From assembly GCA_034520365.1 (NCBI GenBank), contig JAXHNP010000006.1:1288501-1352500 (forward strand): a stretch of DNA of 64,000 nt. The letters run 5' to 3'. The DNA is from Desulfobacterales bacterium (lineage in GTDB: Bacteria > Desulfobacterota > Desulfobacteria > Desulfobacterales > Desulfosalsimonadaceae). The notes under the pieces are model-generated. The model was not told where the DNA came from and did no database searches. It was given only the letters and a program-made list of their open reading frames with translations. The translations under genes were made by a program, and so were the position numbers. Shown here piece after piece: positions 47,512 through 59,934 of this stretch. Positions within the stretch are counted from its first letter, which is position 1. Every line of letters begins with the position of its first letter.

Positions 47512-49233
47512 ATGACAGATGATTCTAAAGATATATCCCCATCCGGATCTTCCGTACCCTCGAATTTTATTCGACAGATCATTGAGGCGGATACCAGTTC
47601 CGGCAAATACGGCGGCCGGGTGGTTACCCGGTTTCCGCCGGAGCCTAACGGCTATCTCCATATCGGCCATGCCAAATCCATTTGCCTCAATTTCGGTTTT
47701 GCCGAGGAATTCGGCGGCACGTGCCATCTGCGCTTTGATGATACCAACCCGTTAAAGGAAAATGTGACATACGTGGATTCCATAAAAGAAGATGTCAGAT
47801 GGCTGGGCTTTGACTGGAAGGGGCATCTGTATTTTGCTTCTGATTATTTTGATAAACTCTATGAATATGCCTTGATCCTTATAAAATCCGGCAAAGCCTA
47901 TGTTGACAGTTTAAGCCCGGAAGAGATCCGCGCGCACCGGGGCACGCTCACAGAGCCCGGAAAAGAGAGCCCATACCGCAGCCGGTCGGTTGATGAGAAT
48001 TTAGATCTGTTCAAGCGGATGGCCGCCGGAGAGTTTGAAGAGGGCGAATGTGTGCTGCGGGCAAAGATTGATATGGAATCGCCCAATGTCATCATGCGCG
48101 ATCCCACCCTGTACCGGATACGCAGGCGGGCCCATCATCGCACCGGCGAGAAGTGGCATATTTATCCCATGTATGATTTTGCCCACTGCCTCTCGGATTC
48201 GCTCGAGGGGATCACGCATTCCATCTGTACGGTAGAGTTTGAAAACAACCGGGAGCTCTATGATTGGATACTTGATACACTCGAGGTCTATCATCCGCAG
48301 CAGATCGAATTTGCCCGGCTGAATCTCTCCTACACAGTGCTTAGCAAGCGGAAGCTGATCGAACTGGTTGAGGGCGGCTATGTGGACGGCTGGGATGATC
48401 CCCGGATGCCCACCATATCCGGATTCCGTCGGCGCGGCTATACGCCGGCCGCAATACGCAATTTTTGCGACCGGATCGGCGTGGCCAAGCGGGACAGCAT
48501 GGTGGATCTGGCCCTTCTTGAGTACTGCATCCGCGAGGATCTGAATAAACGGGCGCCCCGTTTTATGGGGGTTCTGCGGCCGCTTAAGGTGGTAATTGAA
48601 AACTATCCGGAGGGGGAAACAGAGACCCTGGAAGCGATCAACAACCCCGAGGATGCGGCCATGGGCACCCGGCAGATTCCGTTTTCCCGGGAGCTCTTTA
48701 TTGAAAAAGAGGATTTTATGGAAGAGCCGCCCAAGAAATTTTTCCGGCTGGCCCCGGGCCGCGAGGTGCGCCTCAGATATGCCTATTTTATCACCTGCAC
48801 AGACGTGATTAAGGATGAAAACGGCGAGGTCATCGAGCTGCGCTGCACCTATGATCCAAAAACCCGGGGCGGGGATTCCCCGGACGGGCGAAAGGTAAAA
48901 TCCACCCTTCACTGGGTGTCGGCGAACCATGCCGTTGATGCGGAAATCCGACTTTACAACCATCTGTTCACAGTTGAAAATCCGGCGGCTGAATCGGATT
49001 TTAAATCCGTCTTGAATCCCGAATCGCTGGAAATCCTAAATGGCGCCAAGCTGGAACCCGCACTGGCTGAATCAGAATTCGGCGCCCAGTGCCAGTTTGA
49101 GCGGCTGGGGTATTTTTGTCAGGATATGAAGTACTCAAAGCCTGAGCATCTGGTTTTTAACCGCATTGTCACATTGCGCGATCAATGGGCTAAGATTAAG
49201 AAGCAACAGCAGGGTAAGCAGCAAAAAGCCTAA
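47512..49233 (+). CDS. glnS: Glutaminyl-tRNA synthetase
   Basis: A 573-residue class I aminoacyl-tRNA synthetase: [20 protein letters not shown] (HIGH motif, about 44-57), LRFDDTNP, and [14 protein letters not shown] (KMSKS-like, about 277). The C-terminal anticodon-binding beta-barrels are present. It charges tRNA-Gln directly. AAGGAGTGACATC precedes ATG 47512, 7 bp after mrdA. Confidence 0.95.
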   Translation: MTDDSKDISPSGSSVPSNFIRQIIEADTSSGKYGGRVVTRFPPEPNGYLHIGHAKSICLNFGFAEEFGGTCHLRFDDTNPLKENVTYVDSIKEDVRWLGFDWKGHLYFASDYFDKLYEYALILIKSGKAYVDSLSPEEIRAHRGTLTEPGKESPYRSRSVDENLDLFKRMAAGEFEEGECVLRAKIDMESPNVIMRDPTLYRIRRRAHHRTGEKWHIYPMYDFAHCLSDSLEGITHSICTVEFENNRELYDWILDTLEVYHPQQIEFARLNLSYTVLSKRKLIELVEGGYVDGWDDPRMPTISGFRRRGYTPAAIRNFCDRIGVAKRDSMVDLALLEYCIREDLNKRAPRFMGVLRPLKVVIENYPEGETETLEAINNPEDAAMGTRQIPFSRELFIEKEDFMEEPPKKFFRLAPGREVRLRYAYFITCTDVIKDENGEVIELRCTYDPKTRGGDSPDGRKVKSTLHWVSANHAVDAEIRLYNHLFTVENPAAESDFKSVLNPESLEILNGAKLEPALAESEFGAQCQFERLGYFCQDMKYSKPEHLVFNRIVTLRDQWAKIKKQQQGKQQKA

Positions 49234-49266
49234 TTTTGATGGCTACGATAATTGCGTCCGAGATGC

Positions 49267-49311
49267 CTATGCCCCGGTCAGAGAATATACTTTGTCTCCG
49301 GCCGGGGCATA
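49267..49311. terminator. Hairpin terminator between convergent genes
   Basis: TATGCCCCGGTCAGAGA pairs with TCTCCGGCCGGGGCATA. It sits between glnS (+) and a minus-strand gene. There is no long T-run, so termination is inferred from position and stem strength. Confidence 0.6.
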
Positions 49312-49322
49312 TGCTTTGTCGT

Positions 49323-49568
49323 CTACATTTTTGAAACATTGTCCTTTAACTGGGCGATTTCAATGCCCAGGCTGACGCATTGCTTGCCCTGCATACAGAG
49401 CTCCGCGTCCCCTTCCTCCAAAAAGGTTTTCAGGTGATGCTGATCCTTTTTTAAATCCACCGTCCAGCGGTCTTGGTCGTCATCATAATTGACATCCACG
49501 TCAATACCGCATTCTCCGATATCCGGATAAATTTCCTTAATTTTTTGGCATAATTCACTCTTGTCCAT
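49323..49568 (-). CDS. Small conserved acidic hypothetical protein
   Basis: I do not recognise the function. It has 81 residues: MDKSELCQKIKEIYPDIGEC, an acidic VDVNYDDDQDRWTVDLKKD stretch and CMQGKQCVSLGIEIAQLKDN at the end. The three Cys (7, 20 and the CxxxxxC pair) might bind metal. GGAGG lies upstream of its ATG. The 49569-49855 interval next to it holds no gene that I can see. Confidence 0.72.
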   Translation of the reverse strand: MDKSELCQKIKEIYPDIGECGIDVDVNYDDDQDRWTVDLKKDQHHLKTFLEEGDAELCMQGKQCVSLGIEIAQLKDNVSKM

Positions 49569-49855
49569 CGTCTTTCCTCCTTATCTGCGGTTTTTCTAAA
49601 TCCTAAATAAGCAAATGATAATGCCGCATTAAGGCTTTGGCAAATCACCGACCGGTGATTTTTGGGTTTGAGATCAGGCAGATTAATGATACAAAAGTAA
49701 ATTATATTCTTTGAAATCCCCGCCGCGCAATTTATATTGGAGTTTAATGCACGATTTTTAATGCATGATTTATGATGACTCAGCAGATAATGCGATGGGC
49801 CCGGGAACGCAATTTTTTATGATCAGACCAACCATTTTTGGGGCAGGAGGCGAGA

Positions 49856-51205
49856 ATGCTTGATTTTCAGTTAACGGATCAGCAGGTGGAATTGCAGCAA
49901 AAGGCGCGTAAATTTGCTCTTGAGCATGTTTTGCCGGTGGCTGCGTATTACGATGAAATCGATGAGGTGCCCTTGAAAGTGCTTCGGGCCGCCTATGACG
50001 CCGGTATTTCCAGCATGGACATTCCGGAACAATACGGCGGCAAAGGATATGGCATCGTTGAAGGCGTGCTTGTCACCGAAGAGATTGCCGCCGCCTGCCC
50101 GGGCATTGCCACGTCCGTGTTTGACAACTCCCTCGGCATGGAGCCCTTGATCTTATCCGAAAATGAAACGGCCAAACAAAAATACCTTCCGAAAATCGCA
50201 AATGAATTCAAGCTGATCAGTTTTGCCACCTCTGAGCCCACCATGGGCTCCGATGTGTCCGGCATCCGCTGCAAAGCCACCCCGGATGGAGAGGATTATG
50301 TTTTAAACGGCACCAAATACTGGGTGACCAACGGCGGGATTGCGGACTACTATTCCATTTTTGCCACCACCGATCCCAAGTCCCAGCATAAAGGCATCTG
50401 CGCGTTTCTGGTGGAGCGGGACTGGGAAGGCGTCAAGGTGGGGAAAACCATCCCTAAAATGGGTCAGCGCTGCTCCAACACCGTAGGCATCCATTTTGAT
50501 AATGTGCGCGTGCCCAAGGAGAATGTGCTGGCTGAACCGGGGCAGGGGTTTTACCTGGCCATGAAGACGTTTTCCCGCACGCGCCCGGCCATCGGGGCGT
50601 TTTCTGTTGGCGCGGCCCGCTCGGCCATGGAATATGCCATTGATTATGTCAAAAAGCGCCAGGCCTTTGGCTCAAAGATCGCCAACTTCCAATCGCTTCA
50701 GTTCAAAATCGCCGAGATGTATCAAAAAGTGGAGACATCCCGCCTGCTGACTTGGAAGGCCGCATGGGAGGCGGACAAGGGCATTGATCCGACCATTAAT
50801 GCCTCCATTGCCAAGATGTATGCCTCGGAGGCTGCGCTTGAGGTGGCCAATGAGGCGCTTCAAATTTTCGGCGGCTACGGCTATACCAAGATGTTTCCCA
50901 TAGAAAAACTGCTGCGCGATACCCGGCTTTTTCGTATTTACGAAGGCACCAGTGAAGTCCAGCGGCTGATCGTCTCGGGGCATGCGATGCACACCTATCA
51001 GCCGGTGATGCCGGCCCTGGAAGATTTGCCGCTGCACATTGAGCGGGAACCGGATACCGTAAATCAGCCGAATGATGCGGAAACAACTGCCTGGCGCTGC
51101 CGGATGTGCGGATATGTCCATTACGGTGAAGAGCCGCCCGAGCAATGCCCCTATTGCTTTTTCCCCAAAACAGCGTTTAAAAATACAGCGGAAAAAGCGG
51201 AATAG
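49856..51205 (+). CDS. Acyl-CoA dehydrogenase with C-terminal rubredoxin-like domain
   Basis: A 449-residue FAD flavoenzyme oxidising acyl-CoA to enoyl-CoA. The N-terminal helical domain has LTDQQVELQQKARKF. FATSEPTMGSDVSGI and YWVTNGGIADYYSIFA bind FAD. RIYEGTSEVQRLIVSGHA carries the catalytic Glu (about 366). Residues about 412-440 form a CRMCGYVHYGEEPPEQCPYC unit, a rubredoxin-type iron site absent from ordinary acyl-CoA dehydrogenases. It might pass electrons to an unusual acceptor (inference). ATG 49856 follows AGGAGGCGAG. The substrate is not determinable. Confidence 0.93.
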   Translation: MLDFQLTDQQVELQQKARKFALEHVLPVAAYYDEIDEVPLKVLRAAYDAGISSMDIPEQYGGKGYGIVEGVLVTEEIAAACPGIATSVFDNSLGMEPLILSENETAKQKYLPKIANEFKLISFATSEPTMGSDVSGIRCKATPDGEDYVLNGTKYWVTNGGIADYYSIFATTDPKSQHKGICAFLVERDWEGVKVGKTIPKMGQRCSNTVGIHFDNVRVPKENVLAEPGQGFYLAMKTFSRTRPAIGAFSVGAARSAMEYAIDYVKKRQAFGSKIANFQSLQFKIAEMYQKVETSRLLTWKAAWEADKGIDPTINASIAKMYASEAALEVANEALQIFGGYGYTKMFPIEKLLRDTRLFRIYEGTSEVQRLIVSGHAMHTYQPVMPALEDLPLHIEREPDTVNQPNDAETTAWRCRMCGYVHYGEEPPEQCPYCFFPKTAFKNTAEKAE

Positions 51206-51212
51206 GGCGTAA

Positions 51213-52319
51213 TCAGAGTCTTATCAGTTCATATGCCCGTGTGCCCAGGCCGATTTCTTCTGCATAATCGAGTTGAATCGGCCAGTCCACTTTCGGGTAA
51301 AGCCCCTTGAATTTATCCTCTCCGGGGCCCTGGTTGTGCTTGATGCAGGAATCGGGCAGCGCGGGTTCCTGGTTGACCAGATCCACGCAGGCCTGATCCA
51401 GGGCCACCGGATCGGTTGAGGCGGCGATCCCGATGTCCCGGACAATCGGGGCATCGTTATATGGGGGACAGTCGCAGGCAGGCGAGACATGGTTAATAAA
51501 ATTGATGAAAAAGCTCTTATCCGGCTTATCCTTTAATATCCCATGGGTATACTCCGCCATGTATTCCAGAAATCGGGGGATGGACTGATTCCATTGGATT
51601 TGAACCGCGCCGGTTTCGCAAACCAGAATGCATTCCCCGCAGCCCACACATTTTTCCGGATTGATTTTGGCTTTTTCCTCCACAAAATAAATGGCTTCCT
51701 GGGCGCAGTGCAGGGCGCATTCCCCGCAGCCCACACATTTTTTCTGCTTCACCTTGGGCGAAACACCCGAATGCTGATCCATTTTTCCGCGTCTTGAGGC
51801 GCAGCCCATGCCCACATTCTTAATGGCCCCGCCAAAGCCGGATAGCTCATGGCCTTTAAAGTGGGCAACAGAAATCAGCGCATCCGCCTCAATAATTTCC
51901 GAGCCAATATAGACGGCCTTGCAGTTTTTTTGATCAACGGCAACCGCGGTTTCCGACTTGCCCCGCAGTCCGTCGGCAATTACCAGCGGCGCATTAACCA
52001 CCGAATAGGCGAATCCGTTTTCCGTTGCCGTCTTCAGGTGATCCACCGCATTGCCCCGCGAGCCGGCATAGAGGGTGTTCGCATCTGTCAGGAACGGAGA
52101 GGCGCCCGCGGCCTTAATGGCGTCAACGATGTGCCGGATATAGACGGGCCGGATAAATGCGGTATTGCCCAGTTCGCCGAAGTGGAGCTTCAGCGCGACC
52201 AGATCCCGTTTTTTGATGCATTTCGGCATCCCGGCCTTATCCATGAGGCCTTTTAATTTGGTGATGAAGTTTTCCTTATAGGACGCTTTGAAATCGATAA
52301 AAAATACATTGCTGGCCAT
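51213..52319 (-). CDS. DUF362 protein with two [4Fe-4S] ferredoxin motifs
   Basis: A 368-residue protein. The N-terminal DUF362 part contains KRDLVALKLHFGELGNTAFI and HFKGHELSGFGGAIKNVGMG. A bacterial ferredoxin insert at about 188-250 contains KCVGCGECALHC and KCVGCGECILVC for two 4Fe-4S clusters. A C-terminal DUF362 portion follows. Such proteins are widespread in anaerobes with no assigned reaction; a redox role is inferred. Convergent with the acyl-CoA dehydrogenase gene. Confidence 0.9.
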   Translation of the reverse strand: MASNVFFIDFKASYKENFITKLKGLMDKAGMPKCIKKRDLVALKLHFGELGNTAFIRPVYIRHIVDAIKAAGASPFLTDANTLYAGSRGNAVDHLKTATENGFAYSVVNAPLVIADGLRGKSETAVAVDQKNCKAVYIGSEIIEADALISVAHFKGHELSGFGGAIKNVGMGCASRRGKMDQHSGVSPKVKQKKCVGCGECALHCAQEAIYFVEEKAKINPEKCVGCGECILVCETGAVQIQWNQSIPRFLEYMAEYTHGILKDKPDKSFFINFINHVSPACDCPPYNDAPIVRDIGIAASTDPVALDQACVDLVNQEPALPDSCIKHNQGPGEDKFKGLYPKVDWPIQLDYAEEIGLGTRAYELIRL

Positions 52320-52511
52320 TGTTCCTCCTTATCTTCTGCCCGGCGAATCAGTTAGCGGGCTTTTATATGTTATCTTAAACCTAAATTGAGCGAATGATCC
52401 ATGTTTTATATAGCAGACAGGAACCGGCCGGATCAAGCCGCTAAGTTGCTACGGTATGGTTAAGTCCGGTTAAAGACCGGTTAAAGCTTGCAATAACAGC
52501 CGGATTGCGAT

Positions 52512-53702
52512 ATGGCAATACCCGCGCGCATCAAGTCTTTTTTCATGGACGGCCCGGCCGCCGTCCCATTTGTCGACAAAATTTTCTCGTTTTTATATTT
52601 CCTGATGTTTGACCGACGATTGATTCAGTACTTTGACTGGGGCCTTTTGCTGATTGCCCTGCTGATTGCCGGCATAGGGCTGCTGCTGCTCTATAGCGCC
52701 GTCCAGACCAGCGAGATCCGTAGTATTCTGTATTATAAGCAGATGGTATGGCTTTCTCTGGGGTTTCTGGTTATGGTTGCCGTGTTTTTATTTAACTATA
52801 AGCACCTGGACCAATGGTCCCTGATAATATATATAGGATGCGTGGGGCTGCTGCTGCTGGTCTTTGTTTTTGGCAAGCATGTCGGCGGATCCACCCGCTG
52901 GCTCGCCATCGGCCCATTTACTTTGCAGCCCTCTGAGCCGGTCAAGCTCGGTGTGATAATCATCCTGGCCAAATACCTTGCCAGTGCGGTCAAGCCGGCG
53001 GGGCTTGATTTGAAAGACTTGATTCCCCCGATGGTACTAACCGGCATCCCCTTCCTATTGGTGGCCGCCCAGCCGGACCTGGGCACCGCGGGCACCATTG
53101 CTTTAATCGCTGCAACCATGGTTATTTTTGCCAAAATTGAACGAAAAACCCTGGTTTTTTTTATCCTGGTGATTGCCGTGACCCTGCCGCTGGGATGGAA
53201 TCTATTGGAGCCTTATCAGCAGGAGCGCATTCTGACACTTATTTTTCCCAACCGCGATCCGCTGGGTGCCGGCTATCATATCCGGCAATCCAAAATTGCC
53301 GTGGGCTCGGGCATGCTGTTTGGCAAGGGCTATTTAGACGGCACGCAGAAGATGCTTGCCTTTTTGCCGGAGCAGCATACGGACTTCATCTTTTCGGTTC
53401 TGGCCGAAGAATGGGGGTTTGTGGGGTCCTTTGCCGTACTGTTTCTCTATCTGTTTTTGATTGCTTTCGGGCTTAATGTCGCCTATGCGTGCCGGGATAA
53501 ATTCGGGGCTATTTTGGCGGTCGGTATTACGGCCATGTTTTTCTGGCAGGTATTTACCAACATCGGGATGGTGATCGGCATCATGCCGGTGGTCGGCATG
53601 CCGCTGCCGCTGATGAGCTATGGGGGGTCCTCCATACTTACCAGCTTTATCGGGCTGGGACTGCTAATGAATATTAGTATGCGAAAATTCATGAAAGATT
53701 AG
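52512..53702 (+). CDS. rodA: Rod-shape peptidoglycan polymerase RodA
   Basis: A 396-residue SEDS-family glycosyltransferase with about ten membrane segments. It has FGKHVGGSTRWLAIGPFTLQ, PSEPVKLGVIIILAKYL, PDLGTAGTIAL, LPEQHTDFIFSVLAEEWGF and GMPLPLMSYGGSSILTSFIG. It polymerises lipid II with PBP2. It has an extra ~35-residue N-terminal stretch, typical of some RodA proteins. Confidence 0.94.
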   Translation: MAIPARIKSFFMDGPAAVPFVDKIFSFLYFLMFDRRLIQYFDWGLLLIALLIAGIGLLLLYSAVQTSEIRSILYYKQMVWLSLGFLVMVAVFLFNYKHLDQWSLIIYIGCVGLLLLVFVFGKHVGGSTRWLAIGPFTLQPSEPVKLGVIIILAKYLASAVKPAGLDLKDLIPPMVLTGIPFLLVAAQPDLGTAGTIALIAATMVIFAKIERKTLVFFILVIAVTLPLGWNLLEPYQQERILTLIFPNRDPLGAGYHIRQSKIAVGSGMLFGKGYLDGTQKMLAFLPEQHTDFIFSVLAEEWGFVGSFAVLFLYLFLIAFGLNVAYACRDKFGAILAVGITAMFFWQVFTNIGMVIGIMPVVGMPLPLMSYGGSSILTSFIGLGLLMNISMRKFMKD

Positions 53703-53829
53703 GCGTTTGATACCCCACCAGCAGCAACCGACACGCATAGGTTTTTAGGTATGATTTTTAGGGCAGCGGACGGTGTTTGGATAAACGGCGGCACACGGGC
53801 CCTAGCGGACAAAATTTTTCAAAAAAGTT

Positions 53830-53857
53830 TTGACAAATGTAACTGTTTGGTGATAGT
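53830..53857 (+). promoter_or_regulatory. Probable promoter of the atp operon
   Basis: TTGACA (53830-53835), a 16-bp spacer and GATAGT (53852-53857), about 90 bp upstream of the first atp gene. The -10 is weak. Confidence 0.5.
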
Positions 53858-53944
53858 TCTTTTTGCTTAAATTTAAGGATATATGAAGTTTGTCATCCAG
53901 GGAAACATTTATGGACGATCGGTCAAATTGCGGGGGATAAATTT

Positions 53945-54370
53945 ATGGTAAGTATCGACTACACGCTCATCATTCAGATCATCAATTTTGTTGTATTGAT
54001 ATGGGCGTTAAACCTTGTTCTTTACCGGCCCATTCGGGGAATTATCAACCAACGGACTGAAAAAGTAGAAGGGCTTGAAACGGGTATCGAGCGTTTTGAA
54101 CAGGATGTGGTCGACAAGGATCAGGCCATCAAGGACGGACTGAAAGAGGCCCGGGCCAAAGGGGTTGAGGAAAAGGTGACCCTTGAAAATGAGGCCAGGG
54201 CCCTTGAAAAAGAAAAGATCGAGGAGATCAATGAAAGAGCCCGCCAGGATCTGGCCAAAGTCCGGGAACAGATTGCCAGAGACATGGAATCGGCCCGGCA
54301 GTCCTTGGAGGCTGAGGTGGATAAATTTGCTGATGATATCAGCCAGAAAATTCTGGGGAGGGCGGTTTAA
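53945..54370 (+). CDS. atpF': F-type ATP synthase subunit b'
   Basis: A 141-residue peripheral-stalk subunit: one N-terminal membrane helix (IIQIINFVVLIWALNLVLYR) and a long charged coiled coil. The absence of a signal peptide and position before atpF identify it as b'. Its stop overlaps the atpF start. Confidence 0.9.
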   Translation: MVSIDYTLIIQIINFVVLIWALNLVLYRPIRGIINQRTEKVEGLETGIERFEQDVVDKDQAIKDGLKEARAKGVEEKVTLENEARALEKEKIEEINERARQDLAKVREQIARDMESARQSLEAEVDKFADDISQKILGRAV

Positions 54371-54963
54371 TGACATTGAAAGGGGTATTGCGCCAATCAC
54401 GACCACTGCTTACTACTTTGCTGCTATGCCTGCTGCTTATTCTGCCAACCGCGGTCCTCGCTGCAAGCGGCGGTGATGGCGGCGGCGGATGGCAAGCCAC
54501 CGACACCTACCGGGTCATGAATTTTGCCGTCCTGCTTGCCCTGTTGATTTTCCTCCTGCGAAAACCTGCCTCTCAATTTTTAAGCGGCCGCATTAAAGGG
54601 ATTCAGGAACAATTAGCGGATCTTGAGGAAAAAAAGAAGGCAGCCGAGAAAAAGTTGGCGGAATATAACGAACGGTTGGCCAAACTCACCGAAGAATCTG
54701 AACAGATCATCGAGCAGTATAAAAAACAGGGCGAAGCGGCCCGGGAAAAAATTCTCAAGGAAGCCGAAGCCTCTGCCGCCAAATTGGAGGAGCAGGCCCG
54801 CCGGACCATTGATCACGAATTCAATCAGGCCAAAAAGCAGCTTGAGGTCGATGTGCTTGAAAAGGCGTTTGCCAAAGCTGAGGAGAAGCTTAAAAGTCGC
54901 ATTACAGAAGACGACCAGAGCCAACTAATTGATGAATACTTAAATGAGGTGGTGAAAAAGTGA
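54370..54963 (+). CDS. atpF: F-type ATP synthase subunit b
   Basis: A 197-residue stalk subunit. An N-terminal hydrophobic segment (about 13-31, ending ALAAS) looks like a cleaved signal, then a second membrane helix (YRVMNFAVLLALLIFLLRKP), then a long coiled coil. Forms the heterodimeric stalk with b'. Overlaps atpH by 4 nt. Confidence 0.92.
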   Translation: MTLKGVLRQSRPLLTTLLLCLLLILPTAVLAASGGDGGGGWQATDTYRVMNFAVLLALLIFLLRKPASQFLSGRIKGIQEQLADLEEKKKAAEKKLAEYNERLAKLTEESEQIIEQYKKQGEAAREKILKEAEASAAKLEEQARRTIDHEFNQAKKQLEVDVLEKAFAKAEEKLKSRITEDDQSQLIDEYLNEVVKK

Positions 54964-55510
54964 GAAGTTCTGCGATTGCCAGACGTTATGCAAAAGCCTT
55001 GATGCTGATCGCCAAGGATGACGGACAGGCTGAAACCTACAGGGAGGAGCTCGATGGATTTATCGAGCTGTTTGATCAACAGGAAGAGCTTGAGCCGATG
55101 ATCACCAATCCTTTGTACAGCGCCGAGAATCGGCGGAAGGTGTTTACAGCGGTAATTGATGCGGTGAAAATCTCAAATGTGATGCGCTCATTTTTGATCC
55201 TGCTGTTCAATAAGGGGCGTATTCCCTATATTCGCCAGATAGCCGCCAACTATAACAAGCTGGCGGATGAGCTGAAAGGCATCGTGCGGGCCAATCTGGT
55301 TTCGGCCACCGAACTGTCCGATGAAAAATTCGAAGAAATCCGCAATGCGCTCTCAAAGATGACCGGGAAAGACGTTGTGTTGGAGTCAGAACAGGATCCG
55401 AGCATTATTGGCGGGGTTGTCACCAAAATCGGGGATCTGGTTCTGGATGGAAGTATAAAGACGCAGTTGGAAAATATGAGAGAATCATTAAAAAGGGGTG
55501 AGAGGGTCTA

Positions 55511-55511
<1 letters not shown>
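54960..55511 (+). CDS. atpH: F-type ATP synthase subunit delta
   Basis: A 183-residue subunit starting with [41 protein letters not shown], and the C-terminal [20 protein letters not shown], all typical of delta/OSCP. It joins the b/b' stalk to the alpha subunits. Its stop overlaps atpA's ATG. Confidence 0.94.
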
Positions 55512-57028
<1,517 letters not shown>

Positions 57029-57049
57029 TAGCTGATAAGGCAGAGATTT

Positions 57050-57946
57050 ATGGCGTCGTTAAAAGAAGTCCAGGCAAAAATTCAAAGTGTCAAGAAGACC
57101 AAAAAGATTACCCGGGCCATGAATATGGTGGCGTCTTCAAAATTGAAAGGCGCCCAATCCGCCATGGAATCGTTTCGGCCCTATGCTGAAAAATTCTCCG
57201 AGGTACTGGGCAACATTGCCGATAAAGCCGGGGAAGAGAGCAGCCCCTTGTTGGTGGCACCGGAAGAAACCAGTAATACGCACATCGTGCTGATGACATC
57301 GGATCGGGGCCTGTGCGGCGGCTTTAATACGCATCTAATTGAGACGGCAGAAGAGTTTGCCAATGAAAAATTGGGCCGGGGCCACAAAATCAGTTTCACG
57401 AATTTTGGCAAAAAAGGTCGGGATTGGTGCCGTAAACACAAGTTTCAGCGGGATAAGGAATATCTGGGGGTTGTCGGGGGCAGGTTCGGATTTAACGTGG
57501 CCTCTACTGCCGGCCAGGAGCTGATCAATGCATTTTTGAATGAATCCTATGATGAGGTTTATGTGGTATATGCCCAATTCAAGGGTATGGCCAGCCAGCC
57601 GCCAGCCATCAAACAGCTGCTGCCCATACCGGTGATTGAGCCCGGGGAAACCGCCGAGGCAGCCGACGAGAGCGCCCCGTATATGGCTGAGCATATCATT
57701 GAACCATCGCCGGATGAATTGTTAAATGAAATGCTGCCCAGAAACGTATATATTCAGTTGTACAATGCACTGCTTGAAACCTCGACCAGTGAGCATGCCG
57801 CACGAATGAAGGCAATGGATAACGCCACCCAGGCATGTGATGATATGATTGAGAGCCTGACCCTGACTTACAACAAGGCCCGGCAGGCGGCTATTACAAT
57901 GGAACTGATGGATATTGTCGGCGGTGCCGAAGCATTAAAAGGTTAA
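57050..57946 (+). CDS. atpG: F-type ATP synthase subunit gamma
   Basis: A 298-residue rotor shaft: N-terminal helix KEVQAKIQSVKKTKKITRAM NMVA, the Rossmann-like middle (VLMTSDRGLCGGFNTHLIE) and C-terminal helix MKAMDNATQACDDMIESLTL. An insert at about 205-225 (GETAEAADESAPYMAE) is longer than in E. coli. Confidence 0.95.
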   Translation: MASLKEVQAKIQSVKKTKKITRAMNMVASSKLKGAQSAMESFRPYAEKFSEVLGNIADKAGEESSPLLVAPEETSNTHIVLMTSDRGLCGGFNTHLIETAEEFANEKLGRGHKISFTNFGKKGRDWCRKHKFQRDKEYLGVVGGRFGFNVASTAGQELINAFLNESYDEVYVVYAQFKGMASQPPAIKQLLPIPVIEPGETAEAADESAPYMAEHIIEPSPDELLNEMLPRNVYIQLYNALLETSTSEHAARMKAMDNATQACDDMIESLTLTYNKARQAAITMELMDIVGGAEALKG

Positions 57947-57975
57947 ACAATAATATTACGCCTTATATAGTTTGA

Positions 57976-59403
<1,428 letters not shown>

Positions 59404-59424
59404 ATAAACTGAGGAATACGACAG

Positions 59425-59841
59425 ATGGCTGAAAATATAAAGCTTGAGGTGGTAACACCGGAAAAGTACGTGGTCAGCGAGGATGCCCAGATCGTGATGG
59501 CACCCGGCTCTTTAGGGGAATTTGGTGTTTTGCGCGGACATACGCCCTTTTTAACGTCCCTTAGAATCGGCCGGCTGCATTATAAGGATACCAGCGGCAA
59601 AGAGCGTGAGCTGTTTGTCAGCGGCGGCTTTGCAGAGGCCCTGCCGGACCGGGTCACCGTGCTTGCCGAATCAGCGGAGCGCCGCAGCGAAATCGATCTT
59701 GACCGGGCAAAAGCGGCCCTGGAAAGGGCCCAAACAAGAATGGCGGAAGAAAAGGCAGAGAATATTAATTTTGAACGCGCCCGCACTGCCATGTACCGGG
59801 CGATGGAGCGTATCGAACTCGCTGAAACCAGTCGCGGTTGA
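59425..59841 (+). CDS. atpC: F-type ATP synthase subunit epsilon
   Basis: A 138-residue rotor subunit: N-terminal beta-sandwich (IKLEVVTPEKYVVSEDAQIV, GSLGEFGVLRGHTPFLTSL) and two C-terminal helices (EIDLDRAKAALERAQTRMAE). It inhibits ATP hydrolysis in the family. Last atp gene of the operon; a strong terminator follows. Confidence 0.95.
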   Translation: MAENIKLEVVTPEKYVVSEDAQIVMAPGSLGEFGVLRGHTPFLTSLRIGRLHYKDTSGKERELFVSGGFAEALPDRVTVLAESAERRSEIDLDRAKAALERAQTRMAEEKAENINFERARTAMYRAMERIELAETSRG

Positions 59842-59870
59842 AGTTAATTTCATTAATTTTTCTTACCTAT

Positions 59871-59914
59871 AAAAGGGCAATTCATGGATATGTGACGCAT
59901 GATTTGCCCTTTTT
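59871..59914 (+). terminator. Rho-independent terminator of the atp operon
   Basis: AAAAGGGCAATTCATG pairs with CATGATTTGCCCTTTT, a 16-bp stem with one mismatch, followed by T-rich sequence. Confidence 0.88.
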
Positions 59915-59934
59915 AAGTTTTTTCTGCAGCGTCT

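Noticed and set aside
48001..48963. Minus-strand frame of 320 codons opposite glnS
   Set aside because: It has no family motif and lies wholly within the well-supported glnS gene.
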